From DATIHQ01 sp035480535 (GTDB lineage Bacteria; Chlamydiota; Chlamydiia; Chlamydiales; SM23-39), in NCBI GenBank assembly GCA_035480535.1, contig DATIHQ010000066.1, forward strand, positions 1-10,486: a stretch of 10,486 nt of DNA, written 5' to 3'. The first letter of the stretch is position 1. Each line of letters begins with the position of its first letter. The notes below the pieces were generated by a model that was given only the letters and a program-made list of their open reading frames with translations, did not search any database and was not told the origin of the DNA. Below are positions 1 to 6,448 of the stretch, piece after piece. A program made the position numbers and the translations under genes.

Positions 1-272
1 ACAAGAGCTGTTGGAAGAGCGGCTGAAGATAGTTGAGCGATTGAATGCCCGGAAAAAACTGACCCAGGCAGAAAAAGAATTGTCCTCCATTCTTTATGAA
101 CATGGAGTCGATGATCTGGGATTTGCACGCATCCGAAGTAAATGTTTATCCGGAAGAGTTGCCCCCGGCGGAGGACGTCAAAAAATTAGAACGACGTATT
201 AAAAGTCAGGATGGAAAGGCGTTAAAGAAGAGGGCCAAGCTTTCTCAAGTGGGAAGTGTGGAAAAGGGTTAA
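1..272 (+). pseudogene. dinD: dinD-like DNA-damage-inducible protein D, 3' remnant with internal deletion and frameshift
   Basis: Two reading frames each carry a piece of what I recognise as the DinD family. The first is open from the left edge of the window (positions 2-202) and reads RRQELLEERL-like helix sequence, then LTQAEKELSSILYEHG and GFARIRSK, typical of the middle of DinD homologues. From about position 143 the family resemblance moves to the next frame, which reads VYPEELPPAEDVKKLERRIK and ends at 270-272; E. coli DinD ends similarly (PEELP followed by a KQLE helix). The roughly 70-80 residues that normally lie between these blocks are missing, and the frame changes at the junction, so the gene looks inactivated. 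The N-terminal BRO-like part would lie upstream of the window. The RRQ before the first ELL residue is family knowledge; only QELLEERL is visible here. Family assignment is from memory of the motif, not a search. A separate small gene starting at ATG 96 is possible but less likely. Confidence 0.68.
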
Positions 273-336
273 TTCTAATTCGCTATTTGTGGGTGGATCT
301 GTTATTCTGGGATCTAATCAAACAGGGGGTATTTTT

Positions 337-453
337 ATGACTAAAGAAGTCGTCAAGCACCGGAAAGAAGAGAAAAAGAAGCCAATGCTGACTCCTAAAG
401 AGAAGAAAGCAAAGAAGTTAGAGAAAAAGCTGAGCAAACAAGGAAAAATTTAA
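337..453 (+). CDS. Lysine-rich small basic protein (38 aa), unknown function
   Basis: A 38-codon frame starts with ATG at 337 and ends with TAA at 451. A purine run (AGGGGG at about 324-329) lies 7 nt upstream, a plausible Shine-Dalgarno, and this decides the start. The frame is also open further upstream to ATG 256, but that extension has no ribosome site and a different composition. The product is extremely basic: about 16 of 38 residues are lysine, one is arginine, and the C-terminal half is KEKK/KKLEKK-type amphipathic sequence predicted to be helical. It has no signal peptide, membrane segment or cysteine. Such composition suits nucleic-acid or ribosome binding, but this is inference from charge only and I do not recognise a family. 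It stands alone between the dinD remnant and the promoter of the next gene. It could also be non-functional, but the good RBS argues for expression. Confidence 0.55.
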   Translation: MTKEVVKHRKEEKKKPMLTPKEKKAKKLEKKLSKQGKI

Positions 454-483
454 AAACGCTTCTATTAAAGAAATTCTGACTTG

Positions 484-512
484 TTGTGAATAATATTTGA
501 TTGTAATATAAT
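484..512 (+). promoter_or_regulatory. Sigma-70-like promoter for the HAD/deaminase unit
   Basis: TTGTGA (484-489) is separated by 17 nt from a perfect TATAAT (507-512) in a very AT-rich stretch. The start site would fall near 519, giving a leader of about 18 nt before ATG 537. A short AAAGG (528-532) is the only ribosome-site candidate. It is the best -35/-10 pair in this intergenic region. Confidence 0.6.
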
Positions 513-536
513 TAATCGTAATTAAATAAAGGTTTT

Positions 537-1508
537 ATGTTAATTTCGAATATTACTCCTCATTCATATTATCATTCGAATGCAGAAGCGTTAAGCCAGC
601 AAGTAAATGAGATTGATTGGATCGTTCCCTCAGCAGATGGTTCGGGTGAACTTTCCCAAGAAACGCGTCATTTGATTCTTCATTTCGATATCAACCGTAC
701 GCTGATCGCCTGCGATCAAGTGCAGCAGAAATCGGCTCGCGATGTCATCATCAATACCTTGGCTGATCAAACAGAAGATTTGTGGGATAGTCAACTGACC
801 CATCCAATTTCCTATTCACACTATGTAAAATACCATCTTTTCCCTAACCCAACGCTTTCAAAGGAAATCAAGAACAAGCAAAAAGAAGAAATCTGCCGGT
901 TCCTCGATGTGATGCAGGAGCAAGATCATCCTTTGTATCCAGCCCTTCAAAGAAAATTCGATCACGCGCTCTCTAAGTTGAATCAACAAGAGGGGATGAT
1001 TTTCCCTTCTTTCTACAAACTTTTGGATTATTTGAATGAGCGGGGGATTTCCTATACGTTGGTTTTCCGCACATTTGGGGCAGATGCTCCCGAGATTGCG
1101 GCTGAATTGAATGGGCATTTTGGCGAAGGATTTTTAACAGATATCCGCCCCGCGCAAGAGAAAGAGACTCTTTACGATTTTCTAAAAACAACAGATCACC
1201 ATGTAGCGATCAGAGATGATTGGGACACTTGGTATGCGCACAATGAAGAAAGTAACTATGGAAAGCCTTTTCCCATCGATTTTGAAGATTCCAAACGGCT
1301 GAGTCTCTTTTTCGACGATGGGGCCCGTTTGAATAAAGAGCGTCCCGAAAGAAATGGAATTGCACCCTACGATGTGCATAGAGGCGTCCTGTCTCTCGAA
1401 GAGTTGATCGCGAAAAATCTTCTCTTTCCTGTCGATACATTGAAAGCCCTTGCAGATGAAAATTACTTCATCGATCTAATCGAAAAAGCCTTGACTTCTG
1501 GTGAGTAG
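537..1508 (+). CDS. HAD-superfamily-like protein with altered DxD motif (323 aa)
   Basis: The product has the ordered signatures of a haloacid-dehalogenase (Rossmann-like) fold. Motif I is a hydrophobic strand followed by FDINRTL, with putative nucleophile Asp51. Motif II is the strand YTLVFRTF, with Thr179. Motif IV is LSLFFDDGA, with Asp260 and Asp261. Lys243 is a possible motif III residue. A helical insertion of about 100 residues lies between motifs I and II, as in cap-bearing HADs. The +2 position after the nucleophile is Asn53, not the Asp that serves as general acid/base in phosphatases, so ordinary phosphatase activity is uncertain. There is no signal peptide or membrane segment, so it is probably cytosolic unless exported by a specialised system. 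It is the first gene after the promoter at 484-512, and the deaminase gene follows 39 bp downstream on the same strand, suggesting cotranscription. The ribosome site is weak (AAAGG, 4 nt from ATG). Fold assignment is fairly good; the substrate is unknown. Confidence 0.75.
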   Translation: MLISNITPHSYYHSNAEALSQQVNEIDWIVPSADGSGELSQETRHLILHFDINRTLIACDQVQQKSARDVIINTLADQTEDLWDSQLTHPISYSHYVKYHLFPNPTLSKEIKNKQKEEICRFLDVMQEQDHPLYPALQRKFDHALSKLNQQEGMIFPSFYKLLDYLNERGISYTLVFRTFGADAPEIAAELNGHFGEGFLTDIRPAQEKETLYDFLKTTDHHVAIRDDWDTWYAHNEESNYGKPFPIDFEDSKRLSLFFDDGARLNKERPERNGIAPYDVHRGVLSLEELIAKNLLFPVDTLKALADENYFIDLIEKALTSGE

Positions 1509-1522
1509 AGAGATAAATTTTT

Positions 1523-1546
1523 AGGCCTTCATTTTGGAGAAGGCTT
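1523..1546 (+). promoter_or_regulatory. Hairpin covering the deaminase Shine-Dalgarno
   Basis: The 8-nt segment at 1523-1530 (AGGCCTTC) can pair with 1539-1546 (GAAGGCTT), with one G-U pair and an 8-nt loop. The right arm contains the core of the strong Shine-Dalgarno GGAGAAGG (1536-1543) for ATG 1548. The fold could therefore hide the ribosome site and lower or couple translation. It has no T-run, so it is not an intrinsic terminator. A small stem like this can arise by chance. Confidence 0.3.
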
Positions 1547-1547
1547 T

Positions 1548-2921
1548 ATGAAATATTGTCTCTTGGCGATTCTGTTTGCATTCAGTGGTTGGTGCGGACA
1601 AACTGTCGATCTTTTGATCCTCGGCGGCACCGTTGTGACAATGAATGAGGCGCGGAGTGTCATAGACGACGGAGGCGTGGCCATTCATGAAGGGATGATT
1701 GTCGCCGTTGGATCTAAAGCCGAGATCAAAAAGAAATACTCTTCAAAACGGGTGATTGATGGGGAAGGGAAAGCGATTATTCCCGGTCTAATCAATGGCC
1801 ATGGCCATTTGCCGATGACCTTATTTCGTGGACTTGCCGATGATTTGGATCTCAATGATTGGCTGATGAATTACATTTTGCCGGCAGAGGCCAGGAATGT
1901 AAATGAAGCCTTTGTCCGCGCCGGAACTCGTTTGGGGCTGGCCGAGATGTTTCGCGGAGGCACGACGACGATAGCCGATATGTACTTCTTTGAAGATGCG
2001 GTCGCTGAAGAGGCAGCTCGAGCGGGGATGCGGGGGATTTTTGGACAGGGAGTGTTGGATTTTCCGACCCCAGATAGCGCGACGTTCGATGAGGGAATGG
2101 AAAAAGCAGAGCGGATGGTGAAGAAGTGGAAAGATCACTTTTTGATCCGGCCGGGCATTGCCCCTCATTCTCCCTACACTCTTTCTGAAGAGCATTTAAA
2201 AAGGGTGAGTGAATTTTCCAAACGCACTGGAACGCCGATTCTGATCCACATTTCTGAGACGGAGCGTGAAATTCAAACAATCCAACAGCAAAAGGGGATT
2301 TCTCCAATTGCCTATCTCAATCAAATCGGTTTCTTCGATACCCAAGTCATCGCCGCACATATCGTATTCCCGAAAGTGGGGGATCTCTCCATTTTAAAAG
2401 AGAAAGGGGTGAGCGTCATCCATAATCCCCAATCGAACATGAAGCTCTCTTCTGGCATTGCCCCCATCCCCGAAATCTTACTCGCCAATATCGCCGTGGG
2501 AATTGGAACGGATGGAGCCGCTTCGAATAATACATTGAGTCTTTGGGAGGAGATGGATACGGCGGCCAAGCTTCATAAAGTGGCCTCAAAAGATCCCAAA
2601 GTGATCAATGCGGAAGAGGCATTTACTATGGCGACCATTGGGGGTGCACGGGCCTTGGGGATGGAAAAAGAAATTGGATCGATCGAGGTGGGGAAAAAGG
2701 GAGATATCGCTCTTGTGGATCTCGATGGATTCCATCAAACGCCCTGCTATAATATCTATTCCACCCTGATCTATGCGACCAGCGCCTCAGATGTGCAGAC
2801 GGTGATTGTCAATGGGGACGTGGTGATGGAAAATCGAACCCTTCTGACCTTGGATGAAAGAGCCATCAAAAAAGATGCGCGCCATTTCCGGGGTTTGGTG
2901 AAAGAAAGCCTAAGAAAGTAA
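1548..2921 (+). CDS. mtaD: Amidohydrolase, MTA/SAH deaminase-like, with apparent signal peptide
   Basis: This metal-dependent deaminase of the amidohydrolase superfamily (TRZ/ATZ branch) most resembles 5'-methylthioadenosine/S-adenosylhomocysteine deaminase, which converts the adenine ring to hypoxanthine in purine and methionine salvage. Visible signatures in order: the metal-binding pair His85/His87 in LINGHGH, followed by the RGLADDLDLNDWL helix; LPAE with Glu114; APHSPYT with His207; LIHISET with His234 and Glu237; AAHIVF with His271; IHNPQSNMKLSSGIAP; and GIGTDGAASNN with the metal/catalytic Asp322. All expected ligands are present, so it should be active. Length (457 aa) is about 20 longer than usual because of an N-terminal MKYC-LLAILFAF hydrophobic stretch resembling a Sec signal. 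The family is normally cytosolic. GGAGAAGG just before ATG 1548 fixes this start, so the extension is translated. Substrate among MTA, SAH or other aminopurines cannot be settled here. It probably shares a transcript with the HAD gene 39 bp upstream. Confidence 0.85.
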   Translation: MKYCLLAILFAFSGWCGQTVDLLILGGTVVTMNEARSVIDDGGVAIHEGMIVAVGSKAEIKKKYSSKRVIDGEGKAIIPGLINGHGHLPMTLFRGLADDLDLNDWLMNYILPAEARNVNEAFVRAGTRLGLAEMFRGGTTTIADMYFFEDAVAEEAARAGMRGIFGQGVLDFPTPDSATFDEGMEKAERMVKKWKDHFLIRPGIAPHSPYTLSEEHLKRVSEFSKRTGTPILIHISETEREIQTIQQQKGISPIAYLNQIGFFDTQVIAAHIVFPKVGDLSILKEKGVSVIHNPQSNMKLSSGIAPIPEILLANIAVGIGTDGAASNNTLSLWEEMDTAAKLHKVASKDPKVINAEEAFTMATIGGARALGMEKEIGSIEVGKKGDIALVDLDGFHQTPCYNIYSTLIYATSASDVQTVIVNGDVVMENRTLLTLDERAIKKDARHFRGLVKESLRK

Positions 2922-3578
2922 TTTTGGGCGGAGCTGGCGCAGCTCTTCGAGAGAAAGGGTGTCGAAGAGGGCAGAGGCAACTTCTTGATTGATTAGCTTT
3001 TTGTAGAGGCGGGAGGCTTGGTGCTGGACGATAAAGAGTTGGTCGGCAGGGAGCTTTTCCTCAAAGAGGGCGGCGTAACCGGGCGGAAGGGGATGAAAAT
3101 GGTGGGGAGTTGTGGCGAGAACCGATTGCAGAGTCACCTGATCGGAGATTTCTAGATTAGGGGTCTCTTGGAGAGCCCGGCGGCACTCTTCGGCCCACAA
3201 TTGGGTTAGGGAGAGAGTGATGGGATTGTAATTGAAATAGACTGTGGAGGTGAGGAGATAGCAGGGATGATCGGGAGGGAGTTGGTCAAAGCAGCGAAGA
3301 GATAGGTCGCAATCGAGAGTGGAAAAGAGGATTGGTTTTTGCACGAGTTCCCCATCCGCATCGACCCAAAGGAGGGGGCGCTTGAGCTCTTTTAGCTTTT
3401 GGTGGATGAAAGTGGGCTTATAGCAGATATGCTCATGCCATTTGCCAAAGGAATCGATCCCTTCAATCGAATATTCGACGCCCACTTTCTCACAAGAAGC
3501 TTTGAGTTGGGCCGCATCCTTTTCATAGGGAGTCGCGCGGGTAAAGTAACTAATGACAATGGGTTGAGTATGAGTCAT
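2910..3578 (-). CDS. GT-A-like nucleotide-sugar glycosyltransferase (222 aa)
   Basis: The protein resembles small GT-A fold transferases of the nucleotide-diphospho-sugar transferase type. An N-terminal beta strand (IVISYFTRATPY) is followed by a helix. At about residues 54-75, KPTFIHQKL leads to the strand RPLLWVDADG, whose DAD (Asp73-Asp75) is the metal/nucleotide-sugar binding DXD motif after a tryptophan strand. A YFNYN strand follows, then SDQVTLQSVL with Asp146 (the common DQ acceptor-side motif), and a late HQASRLYK segment containing His186. There is no signal peptide or membrane anchor, so it is probably cytoplasmic or loosely membrane-associated, modifying a glycan, lipid or protein. 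Its ATG overlaps the stop of the upstream minus-strand gene by 4 nt (ATGA), indicating translational coupling. Its 3' end overlaps the convergent deaminase gene by 12 bp. Donor and acceptor are unknown. Confidence 0.72.
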   Translation of the reverse strand: MTHTQPIVISYFTRATPYEKDAAQLKASCEKVGVEYSIEGIDSFGKWHEHICYKPTFIHQKLKELKRPLLWVDADGELVQKPILFSTLDCDLSLRCFDQLPPDHPCYLLTSTVYFNYNPITLSLTQLWAEECRRALQETPNLEISDQVTLQSVLATTPHHFHPLPPGYAALFEEKLPADQLFIVQHQASRLYKKLINQEVASALFDTLSLEELRQLRPKLLS

Positions 3579-3964
3579 TGAGCATCTCCTCTAGTGACAA
3601 GCGGGGGAAGGTGGTTTCGGGTGGTTGGACTGTGAAATTTGATTGTTTTGATTAGGGCCTGCCATCCTTTGAATTCTGCTAAAGGCTCTCTTTCTGGAGC
3701 TATATCTATCGGTGCTTCCGCAGGGTACTTGATCCTTTGTTGAAGAATTGTATAGAGAGACAATATATAAAAATTATCCTTCAAAAGATGGTGGATCCTG
3801 CTCGCATAAGACCGAAGAGCTCCATTTAAATCCACCCAGGGAAATTGGTTTCCAATTGGGTTGGCTTCAACCGGCTCTGGTTCTTCTTCCCAATGGATGT
3901 CAGGCCCAGTGTAAGGGGATAAAGCTCTAAGATTTGCTGGTTTGAATTCGGGAGGAAAAGCCAT
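3575..3964 (-). CDS. Unrecognised small protein coupled to the glycosyltransferase (at least 129 aa)
   Basis: I do not recognise a family. From ATG 3964 the protein is soluble, with a proline/glutamate-rich segment (WEEEPEPVE at about residues 25-33), a central helical region (DLNGALRSYASRIHHLL), and a C-terminal KGWQALIKTIKF segment. It overlaps the glycosyltransferase start by 4 nt, so the two are surely made from one transcript. The start is doubtful. There is no Shine-Dalgarno before 3964, and the same frame remains open and protein-like upstream (KNQWQQFLPIEYPFS just before the Met) to a stop at 4051-4049, without any ATG, GTG or TTG. An ATG at 4020 lies one frame away and would join this reading if one base had been lost in the A/T run at about 4005-4013. 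The true product may therefore be about 148 residues, beginning near 4020. Confidence 0.6.
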   Translation of the reverse strand: MAFPPEFKPANLRALSPYTGPDIHWEEEPEPVEANPIGNQFPWVDLNGALRSYASRIHHLLKDNFYILSLYTILQQRIKYPAEAPIDIAPEREPLAEFKGWQALIKTIKFHSPTTRNHLPPLVTRGDAQ

Positions 3965-4050
3965 GGAAAAAGGGTACTCGATCGGTAAAAATTGTTGCCA
4001 CTGATTTTTAAATATGCCATGTAGGGGTCTAAGTAGATAGAGGATCTCTC

Positions 4051-5505
4051 ATGCCCAAGCGATTGTTTATGCGAAAGCCGATGAAGGCCGACTTCGTCGA
4101 GATCGATGAAGAACACCACGGCTTGAAGCGCCATCTTGGGTCGGTGCAATTGACTGTGATCGGAATCGGGGCGATCATTGGCGCGGGGATTTTCGTCATT
4201 ACCGGTAAAGCCGCAGCCCTTTATGCAGGGCCTGGCGTTGTGATCTCTTTTATTATCGCCTTCATTATCTGCCTCTTGGCAGGACTTTGCTTTGCAGAAT
4301 TAGCCTCATTGATTCCCGTAGCGGGGGGATCTTATTCCTATTCTTACGTCGCTTTAGGAGAGTTTCCCGCATGGATCGTCGGTTGGTCGGTGACGGCCCA
4401 ATATCTCGTTTCGGCATCGACGGTAGCAGTGGGTTGGTCCGGCTATCTAGTGAGCTTTTTAAAAGATTGGGGGATTGTTTTTCCTAGTGCGCTCACAAGC
4501 GCGCCGATTGCCTACAGCGTAGATAAAGGGTGGGAATTCACAGGAGCGCTGATCAACGTTCCAGCCATTTTTCTCATCGTTTGCGTGGGCTGTCTCATCT
4601 CCATTGGAATCAAAGCAGCGGCCTATTTTACCAATGCAATGGTCGTGATCAAACTCAGCACAGTCTTTATTTTTGTCCTGCTGGGATTTATGTTTGTCAA
4701 TGGAAGCAATTGGAGTCCCTTCATTCCTGAAAATACAGGTCACTTCGGCGAATTTGGTTGGAGCGGGGTTTTACGCGCCTCGGGGCTAGTCTTTTTTGCC
4801 TATGTGGGCTTCGATACGGTGGCAACGCTGGCTCAAGATGCAAAAAATCCGCAGAAAGATCTTCCCAAAGGAATTCTTGGATCGTTAGGAATTTGCACAT
4901 TCGCCTATATTGTCGTCGCGCTTGTCCTCACTGGAGTTGTCTCTTACAAACTCCTCAATGTACCCGATCCAATGGCTGTCGCGCTCAATGCGATGGGCCC
5001 CAGCTTTTTCTGGGTCGCCTCTCTCGTGAAATTCGCCATCTTGGCCGGCCTTGCCTCTGTCGTTCTCGTGCAGCTTTTAGGGCAAACCCGAGTGTTCCTT
5101 GCGATTAGCAAAGATGGCCTACTGCCCCACAAATTCTCCAAAATCCACTCTCGCCTCAGAACACCCATTTTCTCTTCAGTGATCACCAGTCTGATCGCGA
5201 TCTTTCTCGCAGGGATCTTTTCAGTGGATATTCTGGGTCAATTCGTTTCGATGATGACTCTTTTTATCTTTGCCATCGTCTGTCTCGGAGTTTGGATTCT
5301 CCGCCGCACTCACCCCGAGTTTCACCGCCCCTTCCGGGTGGCATGGGTGCCCTTTGTCCCAGCTCTTGGAATCTTAGTTTGCCTCTCCCAAATGCTTTTC
5401 TTCCCCCTCATCACCTGGGTGCAGCTCATTCTCTGGTTTGCCTTGGGCCTCATCGTCTACTTTTGCTACGGCATCCGCCACAGCAAACTCCGCCATCATT
5501 CTTAA
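4051..5505 (+). CDS. APC-superfamily amino-acid permease, cationic amino-acid transporter type
   Basis: This integral inner-membrane transporter of 484 residues has about 12-13 hydrophobic helices. Family marks include the TM1 unwound substrate-binding motif GIGAIIGAGIFVITG (residues 38-52), the FAELASLIPVAGGSYSYSY region (81-99), and the highly conserved FFAYVGFDTVATLAQDAKNP block (248-267), continuing QKDLPKGI. This combination fits the CAT branch (arginine/lysine and broader amino-acid uptake) rather than the GABA or histidine permease branches. It would import amino acids using ion coupling, useful to an organism that depends on host nutrients. AGAGGA at about 4038-4043, 7 nt upstream, supports ATG 4051; ATGs at 4069 and 4081 lie before the first helix and lack that support. 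It is divergent from the minus-strand pair and ends 2 bp from the convergent HAD gene. Substrate is inferred from family only. Confidence 0.9.
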   Translation: MPKRLFMRKPMKADFVEIDEEHHGLKRHLGSVQLTVIGIGAIIGAGIFVITGKAAALYAGPGVVISFIIAFIICLLAGLCFAELASLIPVAGGSYSYSYVALGEFPAWIVGWSVTAQYLVSASTVAVGWSGYLVSFLKDWGIVFPSALTSAPIAYSVDKGWEFTGALINVPAIFLIVCVGCLISIGIKAAAYFTNAMVVIKLSTVFIFVLLGFMFVNGSNWSPFIPENTGHFGEFGWSGVLRASGLVFFAYVGFDTVATLAQDAKNPQKDLPKGILGSLGICTFAYIVVALVLTGVVSYKLLNVPDPMAVALNAMGPSFFWVASLVKFAILAGLASVVLVQLLGQTRVFLAISKDGLLPHKFSKIHSRLRTPIFSSVITSLIAIFLAGIFSVDILGQFVSMMTLFIFAIVCLGVWILRRTHPEFHRPFRVAWVPFVPALGILVCLSQMLFFPLITWVQLILWFALGLIVYFCYGIRHSKLRHHS

Positions 5506-5507
5506 GG

Positions 5508-6389
5508 CTACATCACGATGCAGCCGTCAGAGTCTTGATTCTCAATGGCTTGATCGAGGAATTGTTTTTCAGACTCGGTTGCAGGAGATAAAGTTTTGCA
5601 AAGATGAGGACTATGAAATTGCAAAGAGGGATCGATCTCTTGCAGCTTGCTCAACCCAATTTTATAAAAATGATCATTTTTTTGAAGCTCCCAACGGATG
5701 GGCTTATCATTTGAAAATTGAATGGAGTAGAGAGAAGCGGCAAGAGGGAGATTGTCTCGGCGCGCTTGTTCCAAAGCAGTAAAGAGAATCCCAGCCAGGT
5801 AGTAAATCCGGTTAGCCTGGGGGTAGAAGTCTTCATCAGGGTCTTCTTCAAAGAAATGGTCTGATTCTGTTTCTGGAACGTGAAGAAGGTTTTTATATTG
5901 TTCTGGCATGGCATAAGAAGAATCATCCTCGATGAGAAGAGTGTTTTCAAGCAACTCGCCAGGGCGGAGAACCTTTTCTATGTCTTTCTGCTTATTTCCT
6001 AAAGAAAAAGGAGATTTTGGATAGGACTTTTCGCGGCTCAGTTCCGTTAGATCCTCCCTGGAGAGGATAGTGGTCTCGAATCTGATCCTTTCATGGGTTT
6101 CTGGAAGAGCCTTTTGAAGAAGCTGAGGGATCAGAAGCTCATTTCTCTGCCTGATCCCGCTGCTGAAAAAGGAAACGCGGACGTTTTCTGTTCGATAGAG
6201 GCGCGTGAGTAGTTCGATTACACCAGGAAAAATGTAGTGAGTTTTTAAGGCTGTGAGGATTTGTCCCTTACGAAGGAATAATAAGGCATTTGCAGGATCG
6301 GCATTCTTAGCGCAAAGAACGCCATCGATATCAAATACGATATTATAAATTGGAGGCTTGTCAGTTGATCTACTCGATGGCGCGCTCAT
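5508..6389 (-). CDS. HAD-fold phosphatase-like protein ending in a CaaX box (293 aa)
   Basis: The N-terminal region has clear HAD motifs. Motif I is NIVFDIDGVL with nucleophile Asp20 and general acid Asp22. Motif II is VSFFSSGIR with Ser76/Ser77. A plausible motif III lysine lies in GNKQKDIEKV (Lys134/Lys136). Motif IV is LLIEDDSSYA with Asp155/Asp156. All catalytic positions look intact, so phosphatase or phosphotransferase activity is likely. An acidic stretch (FFEEDPDEDFYP, 179-190) and a region of about 100 residues that I do not recognise follow. The last four residues are Cys-Ile-Val-Met; I checked this on the DNA just before the stop at 5510-5508. This is a canonical CaaX motif of the farnesylation type (K-Ras4B ends CVIM). 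Bacteria lack protein prenyltransferases, but effectors of intracellular bacteria are known to be lipidated by the host at such motifs. It has no signal peptide. It is transcribed alone from its own promoter and converges on the permease. Confidence 0.82.
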   Translation of the reverse strand: MSAPSSRSTDKPPIYNIVFDIDGVLCAKNADPANALLFLRKGQILTALKTHYIFPGVIELLTRLYRTENVRVSFFSSGIRQRNELLIPQLLQKALPETHERIRFETTILSREDLTELSREKSYPKSPFSLGNKQKDIEKVLRPGELLENTLLIEDDSSYAMPEQYKNLLHVPETESDHFFEEDPDEDFYPQANRIYYLAGILFTALEQARRDNLPLAASLYSIQFSNDKPIRWELQKNDHFYKIGLSKLQEIDPSLQFHSPHLCKTLSPATESEKQFLDQAIENQDSDGCIVM

Positions 6390-6400
6390 AGTGCCCGAAG

Positions 6401-6430
6401 ATTATAAACCAGTGGGGGCAATAGCGTCAA
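6401..6430 (-). promoter_or_regulatory. Strong sigma-70-like promoter for the CaaX HAD gene
   Basis: On the minus strand TTGACG (6430-6425) and a perfect TATAAT (6406-6401) are separated by 18 nt. This is the closest match to consensus in the window. The start site would fall near 6394, only about 5 nt before ATG 6389, so the transcript would be nearly leaderless and have no room for a Shine-Dalgarno. Confidence 0.65.
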
Positions 6431-6448
6431 CGGTCTAAAATTGTTTTT

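Noticed and set aside
96..272. Independent 58-residue gene starting at ATG 96
   Set aside because: Only the part from about 143 on looks DinD-like; the first 15 residues are the wrong-frame reading of the preceding DinD block, so a broken gene explains it better.
515..530. Shared GTAATTAAATAA in the promoters at about 518 and 8104
   Set aside because: A 12-nt match of very AT-rich sequence is expected by chance in such intergenic DNA; not enough to propose an operator.
1852..2307. Minus-strand open frame of 151 codons
   Set aside because: Lies wholly inside the deaminase gene, whose family motifs are unmistakable; product is Ser/Pro/Arg-rich shadow sequence.
3826..4149. Minus-strand frame of 107 codons containing ATG 4020
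   Set aside because: Not convincing as a separate gene; only its start region is of interest as the possible true N-terminus of the 3964-3575 gene after a frameshift.
4758..5108. Plus-strand open frame of 116 codons, Cys/Arg-rich
   Set aside because: Shadow in the +1/+2 frame of the permease, overlapping its most conserved segment.
5438..5782. Plus-strand open frame of 114 codons
   Set aside because: Spans the permease end and the antisense of the CaaX HAD gene; no ribosome site or recognisable sequence.
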